The notes: a model not told the origin generated them from the letters alone. DNA of 40,615 nt from Burkholderia aenigmatica (GCF_902499175.1 NZ_CABVQC010000080.1:1-40615), one strand, 5' to 3'; shown: positions 24,869 to 32,511, numbered from the stretch's first letter. Program-made: numbers and translations.

Positions 24869-25852
24869 ATGATTCGTTTCACCCGCTGGATCGCCCGCGC
24901 CGCCGCAGTCACCACGCTCGTCGCGCTGTCCGCCGCGCCGGCCTTCGCGCAAGGCGGCGCCGACAAGGTCGTGCGCATCGGCTACCAGAAGGCCGGCCTG
25001 CTGTCGGTCATCAAGGCGCAAGGTTCGCTCGAAGCGCGGCTCAAGCCGCTCGGCTATGGCGTCCAGTGGTTCGAATTCCCGGCCGGCCCGCAACTGCTCG
25101 AAGCACTGAACGCGAACAGCATCGACTTCGGCTATACGGGTGCGCCGCCGCCCGTGTTCGCGCAGGCGGCCGGCGTGCACTTCGTCTATGTCGGCGCGGA
25201 ACCGCCGGCGCCGCACAACGAAGCCGTGGTCGTGAAGGCCGATTCGCCGATCCGTTCGGTCGCCGGCCTGCGCGGCAAGAAGATCGCATTGCAGAAGGGC
25301 TCGAGCGCGAACTACCTGCTGCTCGAAGCGCTGAAGAAGGCCGGCGTGCGCTACGACGAAATCCGCCCCGTGTACCTTGCGCCGGCCGACGCGCGCGCCG
25401 CGTTCGAGAGCGGCAACGTCGACGCGTGGGTCGTCTGGGATCCGTACTATGCAGCCGCGCAAAATGCGCTGAAGGTGCGCACGCTGTCCGACTACACGGG
25501 ACTCTCGGCGACCAACAACTTCTACGAAGCGACGCGCGATTTCGCGCAGCAGCATCCCGACGTGGTCGGCGCGATCCTGAAGCAGGCGCGCGAGACGGGC
25601 CAATGGGTCAACACGCATCCGGCCGACACGGCCGCGCTGATCGCACCGAAGGTCGGCCTGCCGCAACCGCTCGTCGAGACGTGGATCAAGCGGGTCCCGT
25701 TTGGCGCGGTGCCGCTCGACGAAAAGATCGTCGCGGCCCAGCAAGGCGTCGCCGATGCGTTTTATGCGGCGAAGCTGATTCCGCAGAAACTGAGCGTGGC
25801 CGACAACGCATGGGTCGACAAGAGCGTGCAGAGTGCGCTCGCGGCGAAGTAA
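24869..25852 (+). CDS. ssuA: Aliphatic sulfonate-type ABC transporter substrate-binding protein (SsuA-like)
   Basis: A 327-residue periplasmic binding protein. Residues 1-27 are a Sec signal peptide with cleavage after AFA (Ala-Phe-Ala|Gln28). The mature part matches the SsuA/TauA/NMT1 family: VVRIGYQKAGLLSVIKAQGSLEARL, LLEALNANSIDFGYTGAPPPVFAQAAG, and GKKIALQKGSSANYLLLEALKKAGV. ATG at 24869 is favoured by GGAG eight bases upstream; the frame to 24791 is longer but lacks a signal. No SsuB ATPase or SsuC permease gene lies beside it, so it is an orphan that must work with a transporter encoded elsewhere. Aliphatic sulfonates are the usual ligands; taurine or aromatic sulfonates remain possible. 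The symbol is by family only. Confidence 0.85.
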   Translation: MIRFTRWIARAAAVTTLVALSAAPAFAQGGADKVVRIGYQKAGLLSVIKAQGSLEARLKPLGYGVQWFEFPAGPQLLEALNANSIDFGYTGAPPPVFAQAAGVHFVYVGAEPPAPHNEAVVVKADSPIRSVAGLRGKKIALQKGSSANYLLLEALKKAGVRYDEIRPVYLAPADARAAFESGNVDAWVVWDPYYAAAQNALKVRTLSDYTGLSATNNFYEATRDFAQQHPDVVGAILKQARETGQWVNTHPADTAALIAPKVGLPQPLVETWIKRVPFGAVPLDEKIVAAQQGVADAFYAAKLIPQKLSVADNAWVDKSVQSALAAK

Positions 25853-25881
25853 CGCGCAACCCGCAGCGCGAACTGATTCGC

Positions 25882-25916
25882 ACGAGGCCGACCGGCACCC
25901 TGCCCGACGGCCTCGT
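25882..25916 (+). terminator. Terminator-like hairpin after the sulfonate-binding protein gene
   Basis: ACGAGGCCG (25882-25890) and CGGCCTCGT (25908-25916) are perfectly complementary (9 bp, 17-base loop) and are followed by TCGTTGCTTG, a modest T-rich tail. Confidence 0.6.
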
Positions 25917-26011
25917 TCGTTGCTTGTCACGGATGACCGGGAAAGGCGACGCGAAGTACCGGCATTCGACCAGGCAACCATCCCATGATGGCCGGAATTC
26001 GCTCGATACAG

Positions 26012-26039
26012 TTGACAACTACCGTTGCCATGGTTGATG
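26012..26039 (+). promoter_or_regulatory. Candidate promoter of the ilvA leader transcript
   Basis: A consensus -35 TTGACA (26012-26017) is followed after 16 bases by TTGATG (26034-26039), a poor -10. If used, transcription would begin only a few bases before the leader ATG. A seven-codon ORF from ATG 26030 ends in TGA overlapping that ATG, so initiation could be either leaderless or coupled. The true start point is uncertain. Confidence 0.35.
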
Positions 26040-26049
26040 CTTGAAAACA

Positions 26050-26112
26050 TGAGCCGCCAAGCATTCGCCATTGCGCTGATTATTCGCACCATTCTTCGAA
26101 TGGTGGGTTAGC
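26050..26112 (+). CDS. Leader peptide of the ilvA attenuator (20 codons)
   Basis: ATG at 26050 opens a 20-codon frame ending TAG at 26110-26112, with four Ile codons (all ATT, at 26071, 26080, 26083, 26092), two Leu, one Thr and one Val, including the run Ala-Leu-Ile-Ile-Arg-Thr-Ile-Leu. Ile is the end product of the pathway opened by the downstream enzyme. ATT is uncommon in this GC-rich genome, where ATC dominates, so its exclusive use here is notable. The frame spans the 5' arm of the pause hairpin and ends inside the antiterminator strand, the standard geometry of ribosome-mediated attenuation. No good Shine-Dalgarno is seen. Translation is inferred. Confidence 0.7.
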
Positions 26113-26160
26113 GCGCATCCGGCTCAATGACGACAACCCGCCCCTGAGGCGGGTTGTTTC
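26088..26160 (+). promoter_or_regulatory. Transcription attenuator upstream of ilvA (pause hairpin, antiterminator, terminator)
   Basis: Three mutually exclusive pairings are visible. Pause hairpin 1:2: CACCATTC (26088-26095) with GAATGGTG (26099-26106). Antiterminator 2:3: GGTGGGTT (26103-26110) with AACCCGCC (26136-26143), eight pairs with one G-U. Terminator 3:4: ACAACCCGCC (26134-26143) with GGCGGGTTGT (26149-26158), ten perfect pairs, five-base loop, then TTTCATTT. Stalling on the Ile codons would mask strand 1, free strand 2 and prevent termination; completing translation would cover strand 2 and let the terminator form. The mechanism is well known for amino-acid operons; its presence here is read from the pairings. 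Confidence 0.78.
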
Positions 26161-26200
26161 ATTTCCGCCCTGGGCATTTCAAACCCGCCCTCGAAAGGAA

Positions 26201-27781
26201 ATGACCGTGTCTTTGTACCGAAGCTCGCCTGACGCTTGCACCGCGCTTGCCACGCAAGCCCAGCCTCCCGTCGACTACGTCAAGAAAATTCTCACCGCCC
26301 GTGTCTACGACGTCGCGCGCGAGACGGAACTCCAGCCCGCCCGCAACCTGTCGGCCCGGCTGCGCAACGCCGTCTACCTGAAGCGCGAGGACAACCAGCC
26401 GGTGTTCTCGTTCAAGCTGCGCGGCGCGTACAACAAGATGGCGCACATTCCGGCGGACGCGCTCGCACGCGGCGTAATTACGGCGTCGGCCGGCAACCAT
26501 GCGCAGGGAGTCGCATTCTCGGCAGCGCGGATGGGCGTCAAGGCCGTGATCGTCGTGCCCGTCACGACGCCGCAAGTGAAGGTCGACGCGGTGCGTGCGC
26601 ACGGCGGCCCGACGGTCGAGGTCATCCAGGCTGGCGAGTCGTACAGCGACGCGTACCAGCACGCGGTCAAGGTTCAGGCGGAGCGCGATCTCACGTTCGT
26701 CCACCCGTTCGACGATCCGTACGTGATCGCCGGCCAAGGCACGGTCGCGATGGAAATCCTGCGCCAGCACCAGGGGCCGATCCACGCGATCTTCGTGCCG
26801 ATCGGCGGCGGCAGCCTCGCGTCCGGCATTGCTGCCTACGTGAAGGCCGTGCGCCCGGAGATCAAGGTGATCGGCGTGCAGACCGAGGATTCGTGCGCGA
26901 TGGCGCAATCGCTCGCGGCCGGCCGGCGCGTCGAGCTGACCGAGGTCGGCCTGTTCTCGGACGGTACCGCCGTGAAGCTGGTCGGCGAGGAAACCTTCCG
27001 GCTGTGCGCCGAATACCTCGACGGCGTCGTGACGGTCGACACCGATGCCCTATGCGCGGCCATCAAGGACGTGTTCCAGGATACCCGCAGCGTGCTCGAA
27101 CCGGCCGGTGCACTCGCGGTCGCGGGTGCAAAGCGCTACGCGGAACGCGAAGGCACCGAGAACCAGACGCTCATTGCGGTCACGTCCGGTGCGAACGTGA
27201 ACTTCGACCGGATGCGCTTCGTCGCCGAGCGCGCGGAAGTGGGTGAAGCGCGCGAAGCCGTGTTCGCGGTCACGATCCCCGAGGAACGCGGCAGCTTCCG
27301 GCGCTTCTGCGCGCTCGTCAGTGATCGCAACCTGACCGAGTTCAACTACCGGATCGCCGACGCGCAATCCGCGCACTTCTTCGTCGGCATGCAGATCAAG
27401 CGCCGCGGCGAATCGGCCGAGATCGCCGCGAGCTTCGAATTGCACGGCTTCAGGACCATCGACCTGACGCACGACGAATTGTCGAAAGAACATATCCGCT
27501 ACATGGTGGGCGGCCGTTCGCCGCTCGCGCTCGACGAGCGCCTGTTCCGCTTCGAATTCCCGGAACGGCCGGGCGCACTGATGAAGTTCCTGTCGGCGAT
27601 GGCACCGGACTGGAACATCAGCCTGTTCCACTACCGTAACCAGGGCGCGGACTACAGCTCGATCCTCGTCGGGCTGCAGGTGCCGCAGGCCGATCGCGAC
27701 GCATTCGACCACTTCCTGTCGACGCTCGGCTATCCGTACATCGAGGAAGGCAGCAATCTCGCCTATCGCTTGTTCCTGTAG
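26201..27781 (+). CDS. ilvA: Threonine dehydratase, biosynthetic (threonine ammonia-lyase)
   Basis: A 526-residue PLP enzyme converting threonine to 2-oxobutanoate and ammonia, the first committed step to isoleucine. The catalytic Lys is Lys72 in VFSFKLRGAYNKM, and the phosphate-binding glycine loop is PIGGGSLASG near residue 200. Two C-terminal ACT-like regulatory domains (Thr_dehydrat_C) start around residue 340: EERGSFRRFCALVSDRNLTEFNYR and FEFPERPGALMKFLSAMAPDWNISLFHYRNQG; these confer isoleucine inhibition and valine relief in the long-form enzyme. The length equals the biosynthetic form, not the short catabolic TdcB. ATG at 26201 follows GAAAGGAA. The upstream attenuator with an Ile-rich leader supports an anabolic role and control by charged tRNA-Ile. 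Confidence 0.95.
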   Translation: MTVSLYRSSPDACTALATQAQPPVDYVKKILTARVYDVARETELQPARNLSARLRNAVYLKREDNQPVFSFKLRGAYNKMAHIPADALARGVITASAGNHAQGVAFSAARMGVKAVIVVPVTTPQVKVDAVRAHGGPTVEVIQAGESYSDAYQHAVKVQAERDLTFVHPFDDPYVIAGQGTVAMEILRQHQGPIHAIFVPIGGGSLASGIAAYVKAVRPEIKVIGVQTEDSCAMAQSLAAGRRVELTEVGLFSDGTAVKLVGEETFRLCAEYLDGVVTVDTDALCAAIKDVFQDTRSVLEPAGALAVAGAKRYAEREGTENQTLIAVTSGANVNFDRMRFVAERAEVGEAREAVFAVTIPEERGSFRRFCALVSDRNLTEFNYRIADAQSAHFFVGMQIKRRGESAEIAASFELHGFRTIDLTHDELSKEHIRYMVGGRSPLALDERLFRFEFPERPGALMKFLSAMAPDWNISLFHYRNQGADYSSILVGLQVPQADRDAFDHFLSTLGYPYIEEGSNLAYRLFL

Positions 27782-28419
27782 TACGGATCGCGCTTGTCGG
27801 CGACGCGGGTCTTCCGGACAGTCAATCGTCCTTGCCGCGTCGGGTGCGGTTGCCATCCCTCTCGCACGATCGGTGGCGCATCGGGACATGCGCCGCCGAT
27901 CGCTTCGTCCATCTGCTTCGGCACATGACGGGCGCACGACGCGTCGGCCTTGTTTGTTCTTGCCGAATTTTCGCGAAACGCGTGGCGAACGGTCGGCGCT
28001 CGGCCAGAGCGCGGGGCTCTTTTATGGTTGTCGTGGACGACCGCGAAGCGATTGCCCGTCGCAACGTGATCCCCGATTCGAATGGCCGCTTTGGATAAGG
28101 TGATGTGGCCGCTTCGGGTCATTCATCGCCACCAACCCCATCAGGCCCTGTCCAACCTGTGCGTCATCCCGGATAGTGCCCGCAGCCAGGCGGGGCCACA
28201 TCGACTCATCCGCAAAACGGACCGCGTGGTAACACAGTTACAAGATAACGATTGACGCCAGCACCGCCCAGCGGTTAGTGTATCGTCCGAAGTTCAAGAA
28301 GTCCGATTGCTGTTCATCAATTGATCGCTCCTCAGCGGTATTCGTTGTCCTCTCCCTCCTTGACGCTTCACGCGCTCTTTTACAGAGCAAATCTTTCTAT
28401 TTTTTCTCAAGGAATCTTC
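27782..28419. other. Non-coding stretch between ilvA and cspA, including the cold-shock leader
   Basis: About 640 bp hold several short open frames on both strands (longest about 119 codons on the minus strand), but none has a recognisable family or start signal. The last ~135 bp (about 28287-28419) are noticeably AT/pyrimidine-rich and form the presumed 5' UTR of the cold-shock gene. A clear intrinsic terminator for ilvA was not found. Confidence 0.6.
28252..28280 (+). promoter_or_regulatory. Candidate promoter for the cold-shock gene with a long 5' UTR
   Basis: TTGACG (28252-28257) and TTAGTG (28275-28280) are 17 bases apart. Transcription from here would leave about 130 untranslated bases before the cspA ATG, as in cold-shock mRNAs whose leaders refold at low temperature. 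The -10 is weak. Confidence 0.45.
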
Positions 28420-28623
28420 ATGGATACCGGTATCGTCAAGTGGTTCAACGACAGCAAAGGCTTTGGCTTCATCACGCCCGACAACGGCGGCGACGATCTG
28501 TTCGCTCACTTCTCCGAAATTCGCGCCGACGGCTTCAAGACGCTGGCTGAAAATCAGAAGGTGAGCTTCGAAACGAAGCAAGGCCCGAAGGGTCTGCAAG
28601 CGGCCAACATCAAGCCGCTGTAA
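28420..28623 (+). CDS. cspA: Cold-shock protein (CspA family)
   Basis: A 67-residue single-domain OB-fold protein that binds single-stranded RNA/DNA and melts mRNA structure. RNP1 is KGFGFI (residues 13-18) and the RNP2 position reads DLFAHF instead of the usual VFVHF, a variant common in betaproteobacteria. It opens MDTGIVKWFNDSKGFGF and closes GPKGLQAANIKPL. The frame extends to 28321 but the family begins at MDTG, and AAGGA lies 7 bases upstream. The pyrimidine-rich leader points to post-transcriptional control. Followed by a GC-rich hairpin. The symbol refers to the family; which paralogue this is cannot be decided. Confidence 0.95.
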   Translation: MDTGIVKWFNDSKGFGFITPDNGGDDLFAHFSEIRADGFKTLAENQKVSFETKQGPKGLQAANIKPL

Positions 28624-28633
28624 AGTTTGAAGG

Positions 28634-28661
28634 ACCCGGCCTCCCGTAACGGACGCCGGGT
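28634..28661 (+). terminator. Hairpin after cspA
   Basis: ACCCGGC (28634-28640) pairs with GCCGGGT (28655-28661), 7 bp with a 14-base loop, 11 bases after the stop codon. Only a TT follows, so termination efficiency is doubtful. Confidence 0.4.
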
Positions 28662-28900
28662 TGCAGCGACATCCTCGCGGAGATTGGTCTCCCAAAGTTG
28701 GCGCGATTGCTCTTAGCTGCATCGGTTCATTCAGCAGCTCGCCGAGCGCCACACGCCTCGTTGCACTTCATTCCCCCTCAGGCTGCCAAGCCCTTTTTCG
28801 CTTTACGACTGCTTCAGATTCAGCTCGCAATGGCTTTGAATCGGCGCACCTGTGCACATTCCGCACGGCACGCACGCACTCGAACATTATTAAAATTAAA

Positions 28901-29125
28901 ATGCAGAACAATCGAATTCAACAATACAACGGCTATGCCGTTCACCCCTCGGCGCATCGTTTGCCCGACGGAAGTTTTTCATCCAACCTGCTGCTTGAAC
29001 GCGCCGGTAGCCCACGCACCGAAGGCCGCTACCAGTTCTATTCGCTCGATTACTTCACGAGTGAGGAGCAGGCGTTGCAGCATTCGGCCCGCTGGGCACG
29101 CAACTGGGTCGACACGCGCGGTTGA
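28901..29125 (+). CDS. Small conserved-looking protein of unknown function
   Basis: A 74-residue protein starting MQNNRIQQYNGYAVHPSAHRL and ending RWARNWVDTRG. The body (LPDGSFSSNLLLERAG, YQFYSLDYFTSEEQALQHSARWARNWVD) resembles small uncharacterised Burkholderiaceae proteins with a beta-strand-rich N-terminal half and a C-terminal helix; I cannot attach a function. The longer frame from 28661 is not similar to anything, and ATG at 28901 follows an A-rich stretch (TTAAAATTAAA) with no Shine-Dalgarno. It lies downstream of cspA on the same strand, 277 bp away, so it may share its cold-shock read-through. Its last bases meet the broken 3' end of an opposite-strand SDR remnant. Confidence 0.65.
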   Translation: MQNNRIQQYNGYAVHPSAHRLPDGSFSSNLLLERAGSPRTEGRYQFYSLDYFTSEEQALQHSARWARNWVDTRG

Positions 29126-29129
29126 AGGC

Positions 29130-29441
29130 AAGGCCCGACCATCGATCCAGCGACGCGCAACGCGCCGGCCGCGTTGACCACGAAATCGAGGGGCTCGAAA
29201 CGCTCTGCCAGCGTCCTCCGAACGCGGTCCACCTGATCAGGCACGCCCAGGTCGGCAGTCCGGGCACGGTGGGACGCGCATCGGGAAACACGCCGCCGAT
29301 CACTTCGGCGGCGTGTTCCAGCACGTTCGCGCGCTGTCCGACGATGACGATGACGACCTGCGCATTGCGCTGAGCGCAATGCATTGCCATGGCCGGGCCG
29401 ATTCCCGTCCCGCCGCCACTCACCGACACCAGCCGATTCAT
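29130..29441 (-). pseudogene. Short-chain dehydrogenase remnant (frameshifted and truncated)
   Basis: From ATG 29439-29441 the frame begins MNRLVSVSGGGTGIGPAMAM, a canonical SDR cofactor motif (GGGTGIG), and continues to about AEVIGGVFPDA. The SDR sequence then resumes one base out of frame as TADLGVPDQVDRVRRTLAERFEPLDFVVNAAGA, the NAG-motif region, so a single-base indel lies roughly between 29255 and 29275. A tandem duplicated hexamer (GACGAT twice near 29340) has also inserted an extra Ile-Val pair (VVIVIVGQR). Similarity ends at about residue 100 of an expected 250, where the opposite-strand small gene begins; the catalytic YxxxK is absent. The start is 9 bp downstream of the CoA-transferase stop, so it was the second gene of that operon. 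Confidence 0.8.
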
Positions 29442-29450
29442 CGCGCCGAT

Positions 29451-30884
29451 TCAAAGATCGCCGTTCGAAGACAACCACTCGGGTTCGTACGCACCCAGTG
29501 CGCGCGCCGGATAAAACCATCGGAGCGGCGCATCGTCGATCTGCAAGGGCGGGAGGAGCCGGGATGCCGGCCCCCACGACGTCGGCTCGACGTGCTCCGC
29601 ACGATCGCGTTGACCGTCGGCGACCAGTTCGACCACCTCGCTCATGGGCTCCGACCGCAGTTGCAAATCGGCCGCCGTGCGCGCCAGCGACGCGCGGACC
29701 TCGGTACCGACACCCTGTTTCATTCGTGTCGTCAGCCCACGGATGGCGGCCGTCGCCATCAGGTAACCCGTCGCATGGTCGATGGCCTGAACGGGCAGGT
29801 TCACCGGTTCATCGCTGCCCATGACGCGCATGCCCGCCTCGGCGATTCCCGTGCTCGTTTGAATGAGGCTGTCGAAGCCGCGCCGGCAACGCCAGTCACC
29901 GCTCCAGCCATAAGCGTCGAGCGACACGTCAATGAGCGCAGGATTCAGTTCGCGCCGATGCGCAGCATCGAGACCGAGGCGCGCGAGCGCGTCGGCCCGG
30001 TAACCGTGCACGACGATATCCGCGCTGGCGAGCAACTGTTTGAGCGTATCGAGATCCGCCGCATCTTTCAGGTTCAGCCGCGCACATCGCTTGCCGAGGA
30101 CGACTTCGGGCACCGTGCCCGGTTCTTCCCAGCCGTACGGATCGATGCGCAGTACGTCTGCGCCCAGGCCCGCAAGAAATCGCGTCGCCACGGGGCCGGC
30201 GAGGATGCGCGTCAGGTCGAGCACGCGGATGCCGCGCAACGGCCGGTCTTTCGAAGGGCGCCAGTCACGCGCAATGGCATCGGTCGCGGCATGAACATGC
30301 AGCAACGGTTCGGTTGCGACCGCCTTGCCCTGCGGGTGCTCGGCCCACTCCTGCGCCGCGTACATCGCCGCAGCGCAACCGCCTCGCTCGACGATCGCGT
30401 CTTCGAGCGCACCGGCATCCCAGCGACTCACCGCTTGCGCGACCGCCTGTGCATCGGCGGCACAGCCCAGCACCGACAAGGCGGCCAGCCGATGATGCGG
30501 CGCGTTGGCGTGCAACCGGATCCAGCGATCGCGCGCCCGATAGTTGCCGGCCACCGGATCCCATTGTGGCGGCATCGTCCAGCCCTGCGGACGCAGCGAC
30601 GTGCCGAACCACAGCGACGCCATGCGCCGGTCGACCCGCACCGACGGCAACGTTCCGGTCGACGCATGCAGCAATTCGGCAACGGACGTCCCTGCCGCGC
30701 CGATTGCCGCCGTGGCCATGTCGGTTACGCGAAACGCGGAAACCAGCTCGCCCGCCCCGCTGAAGCTGCACGACTCGAGGAACGCCTGAGACCCACCCGC
30801 CGCCAGCCAGAACGCCCGCAGATGACGCGACACCCGATCCTCATCGGCCACGGCCAGCTCCCTCGACATTTGATCGATACGCAT
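29451..30884 (-). CDS. CaiB/BaiF-family CoA-transferase with rearranged domain order
   Basis: A 477-residue class III CoA-transferase homologue. The canonical N-terminal core, PLRGIRVLDLTRILAGPVATRFLAGLGADVLRID, starts only at about residue 215, followed by RCARLNLKD and a probable catalytic Asp at about 369 (QAIDHATGY). The preceding 215 residues look like the usual C-terminal half of the family: a segment like the Asp-containing helix (VTDMATAAIGAAGTSVAELL), then YRARDRWIRLHANAPHHRL and EEWAEHPQGKAV-type small-domain sequence (AAQEWAEHPQG). The halves therefore appear permuted with a partly duplicated middle. ATG at 30882-30884 is preceded by GCGAGG. Divergent from an HTH-citrate synthase; a broken SDR gene follows. 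Acid and CoA donor are unknown. Confidence 0.85.
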   Translation of the reverse strand: MRIDQMSRELAVADEDRVSRHLRAFWLAAGGSQAFLESCSFSGAGELVSAFRVTDMATAAIGAAGTSVAELLHASTGTLPSVRVDRRMASLWFGTSLRPQGWTMPPQWDPVAGNYRARDRWIRLHANAPHHRLAALSVLGCAADAQAVAQAVSRWDAGALEDAIVERGGCAAAMYAAQEWAEHPQGKAVATEPLLHVHAATDAIARDWRPSKDRPLRGIRVLDLTRILAGPVATRFLAGLGADVLRIDPYGWEEPGTVPEVVLGKRCARLNLKDAADLDTLKQLLASADIVVHGYRADALARLGLDAAHRRELNPALIDVSLDAYGWSGDWRCRRGFDSLIQTSTGIAEAGMRVMGSDEPVNLPVQAIDHATGYLMATAAIRGLTTRMKQGVGTEVRASLARTAADLQLRSEPMSEVVELVADGQRDRAEHVEPTSWGPASRLLPPLQIDDAPLRWFYPARALGAYEPEWLSSNGDL

Positions 30885-30937
30885 GTTCGCCTCGCATGAA
30901 TTAGGTGAGGCAAAGATCGTCTCGCTCGCATTTGCTG

Positions 30938-30961
30938 TCAACGTTGATTATCCTGATCAAC
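30938..30961. promoter_or_regulatory. Three TCAAC/GTTGA half-sites in the CoA-transferase/citrate-synthase divergent promoter
   Basis: TCAACGTTGA (30938-30947) is a perfect 10-bp palindrome; its right half-site also pairs with a third half-site to make GTTGAT-N7-ATCAAC (30943-30961). The cluster fills the middle of the 103-bp gap between two divergent start codons and is the natural operator for the HTH-citrate synthase encoded on the right. Confidence 0.6.
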
Positions 30962-30987
30962 CTGTCGAACCATTCCCCCTGCGCACG

Positions 30988-32283
30988 ATGTCGAACTACC
31001 TGAATTCGACCGAAGCCGCGGCAAGGCTCGGTGTCTCGCGGCAAACCCTCTATGCGTACGTCAGCCGCGGCCTGCTTCGCGCGGAACCGGGCGGCAGTCA
31101 TCGCGAAAGCCGCTATCTCGCGGCCGAGGTCGACCGGCTCGCGGATCAGCGCGCACGAGGCCGCAAGCCGAAGGAAGTGGCGAAAGCCGCGCTGAACTGG
31201 GGTTCGCCCGTGCTCGAGTCGAGCATCACGTTGATCGACGGTGGCCGGCTCTTCTATCGCGGTGTGGATGCACTCGATCTCGCGTCCCGCGCGAGTCTCG
31301 AGGAAGTCGCGGCGCTGCTATGGCGATGCGACGAGCAGACCGCTTTCGGCCGCCACATTCCCGCTACGCCCGCGGTGCTGCGAACGCTCTTCAGGCACTA
31401 CGACGAGCAACGCGCCGAGCAGGCCCTGCTGCCGCTCTTCACCGTCGCAAGCGAGGACGCGCCAACGGCGATCTGGCAGCAATCGACCGATCGTCAGGCG
31501 CAGGGCTGCGGCGATCTCGTGCGGATTCTTGCCGCATGCCTGTTGCGAACCCGGATCGACACAGCGCCCATCCACGTGCAATGCGCGCGGGCGTGGGGCG
31601 TCGGGCCTGCTGGCGCCGAGGTGATCAGGATGGCGCTCGTGTTGTGCGCGGATCACGAACTGAACGCGTCGAGCTTCACGGGACGATGCATCGCGTCGAC
31701 GAACGCGAGCTTGCGGGCCGTGGTGGTCGGTGGTCTGGCCGGCCTGTCGGGCGAGCGGCATGGCGCGACCACCGCGCGTGGCGAAGCACTGTGGGACGAA
31801 CTGGGTAATAAGGACATCGAGCAAAAAATGAGCGAACGTCTCGCCCGGGGAGACGGCTTGCCGGGCTTCGGACATTCGCTCTATCCCGACGGCGACGTGC
31901 GTGCGACGTATCTGTTGTCGCGGATCCTGCCGCGCCATCCGCAATGGAAAAGGATGATCGATGCAGGGAGCGCGCTCGTCGGCCACAAGCCCTCTTTGGA
32001 TCTCGCGCTGGTGGCGCTGCGCAGACATTTGCGGCTTCCCGTCGGTGCTGCATTCGGCCTGTTCGCGCTGGGCCGCTCGATCGGCTGGATCGCGCACGGG
32101 CTGGAGCAGCGCGAGCAATCCGATCTCATCCGGCCGCGTGCGGTTTATACGGGGACGTGGCCAGGTGGATCCGGTGCCGGGCCGGATCATGCGCGATCCC
32201 GCGGACGGTCGGGAAAGCGGCAAACAACGCAACCTGCAGCGCCGAAAGACGACATGCTTGCCGCTTTTTTCAGGAGTCGATAG
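30988..32283 (+). CDS. Citrate synthase-family protein with N-terminal helix-turn-helix DNA-binding domain
   Basis: A 431-residue fusion. Residues 1-60 form a MerR/excisionase-type winged HTH (STEAAARLGVSRQTLYAYVSRGLL, then SRYLAAEVDRLADQR). From about residue 70 the protein is citrate synthase-like (SSITLIDGGRLFYRGVDALDLA). Catalytic residues are retained: His223 in ADHELNAS, His258 in ERHGATT, His296 in GFGHSLYPDGD and Asp338 in PSLDLAL. The Arg normally after GFGH is Ser, as in citrate/2-methylcitrate synthase-like relatives. The tail after residue 395 is basic and low-complexity. ATG at 30988 is chosen; the frame to 30883 overlaps the opposite gene. It may be a regulator sensing an acyl-CoA or oxo-acid through the synthase fold, or an enzyme that autoregulates. 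Partner: the divergent CoA-transferase. Confidence 0.88.
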   Translation: MSNYLNSTEAAARLGVSRQTLYAYVSRGLLRAEPGGSHRESRYLAAEVDRLADQRARGRKPKEVAKAALNWGSPVLESSITLIDGGRLFYRGVDALDLASRASLEEVAALLWRCDEQTAFGRHIPATPAVLRTLFRHYDEQRAEQALLPLFTVASEDAPTAIWQQSTDRQAQGCGDLVRILAACLLRTRIDTAPIHVQCARAWGVGPAGAEVIRMALVLCADHELNASSFTGRCIASTNASLRAVVVGGLAGLSGERHGATTARGEALWDELGNKDIEQKMSERLARGDGLPGFGHSLYPDGDVRATYLLSRILPRHPQWKRMIDAGSALVGHKPSLDLALVALRRHLRLPVGAAFGLFALGRSIGWIAHGLEQREQSDLIRPRAVYTGTWPGGSGAGPDHARSRGRSGKRQTTQPAAPKDDMLAAFFRSR

Positions 32284-32511
32284 CTTTTCTTGATGCGATG
32301 ACGTCAGCGTGCATCATCGGTGACAAGCCAACGCCTCGTTGGCGCATGCAAGCCGCCATCCGATGACGTTCCACCGATGTCGCCAACGGGTCGGCAATCA
32401 CGCGCCACGGAAATCCGCGAAGATCTTTTGCCTGAGCCACGCGATGCAAACGGCACACGGCACACCGATCCGGCGATGCGCGCACCGCGCCAACGGCACG
32501 CGCATGCTGAC

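Noticed and set aside
27763..28122. 119-codon minus-strand frame overlapping the ilvA end
   Set aside because: No similarity, no ribosome binding site, and it runs into the ilvA coding end in antisense.
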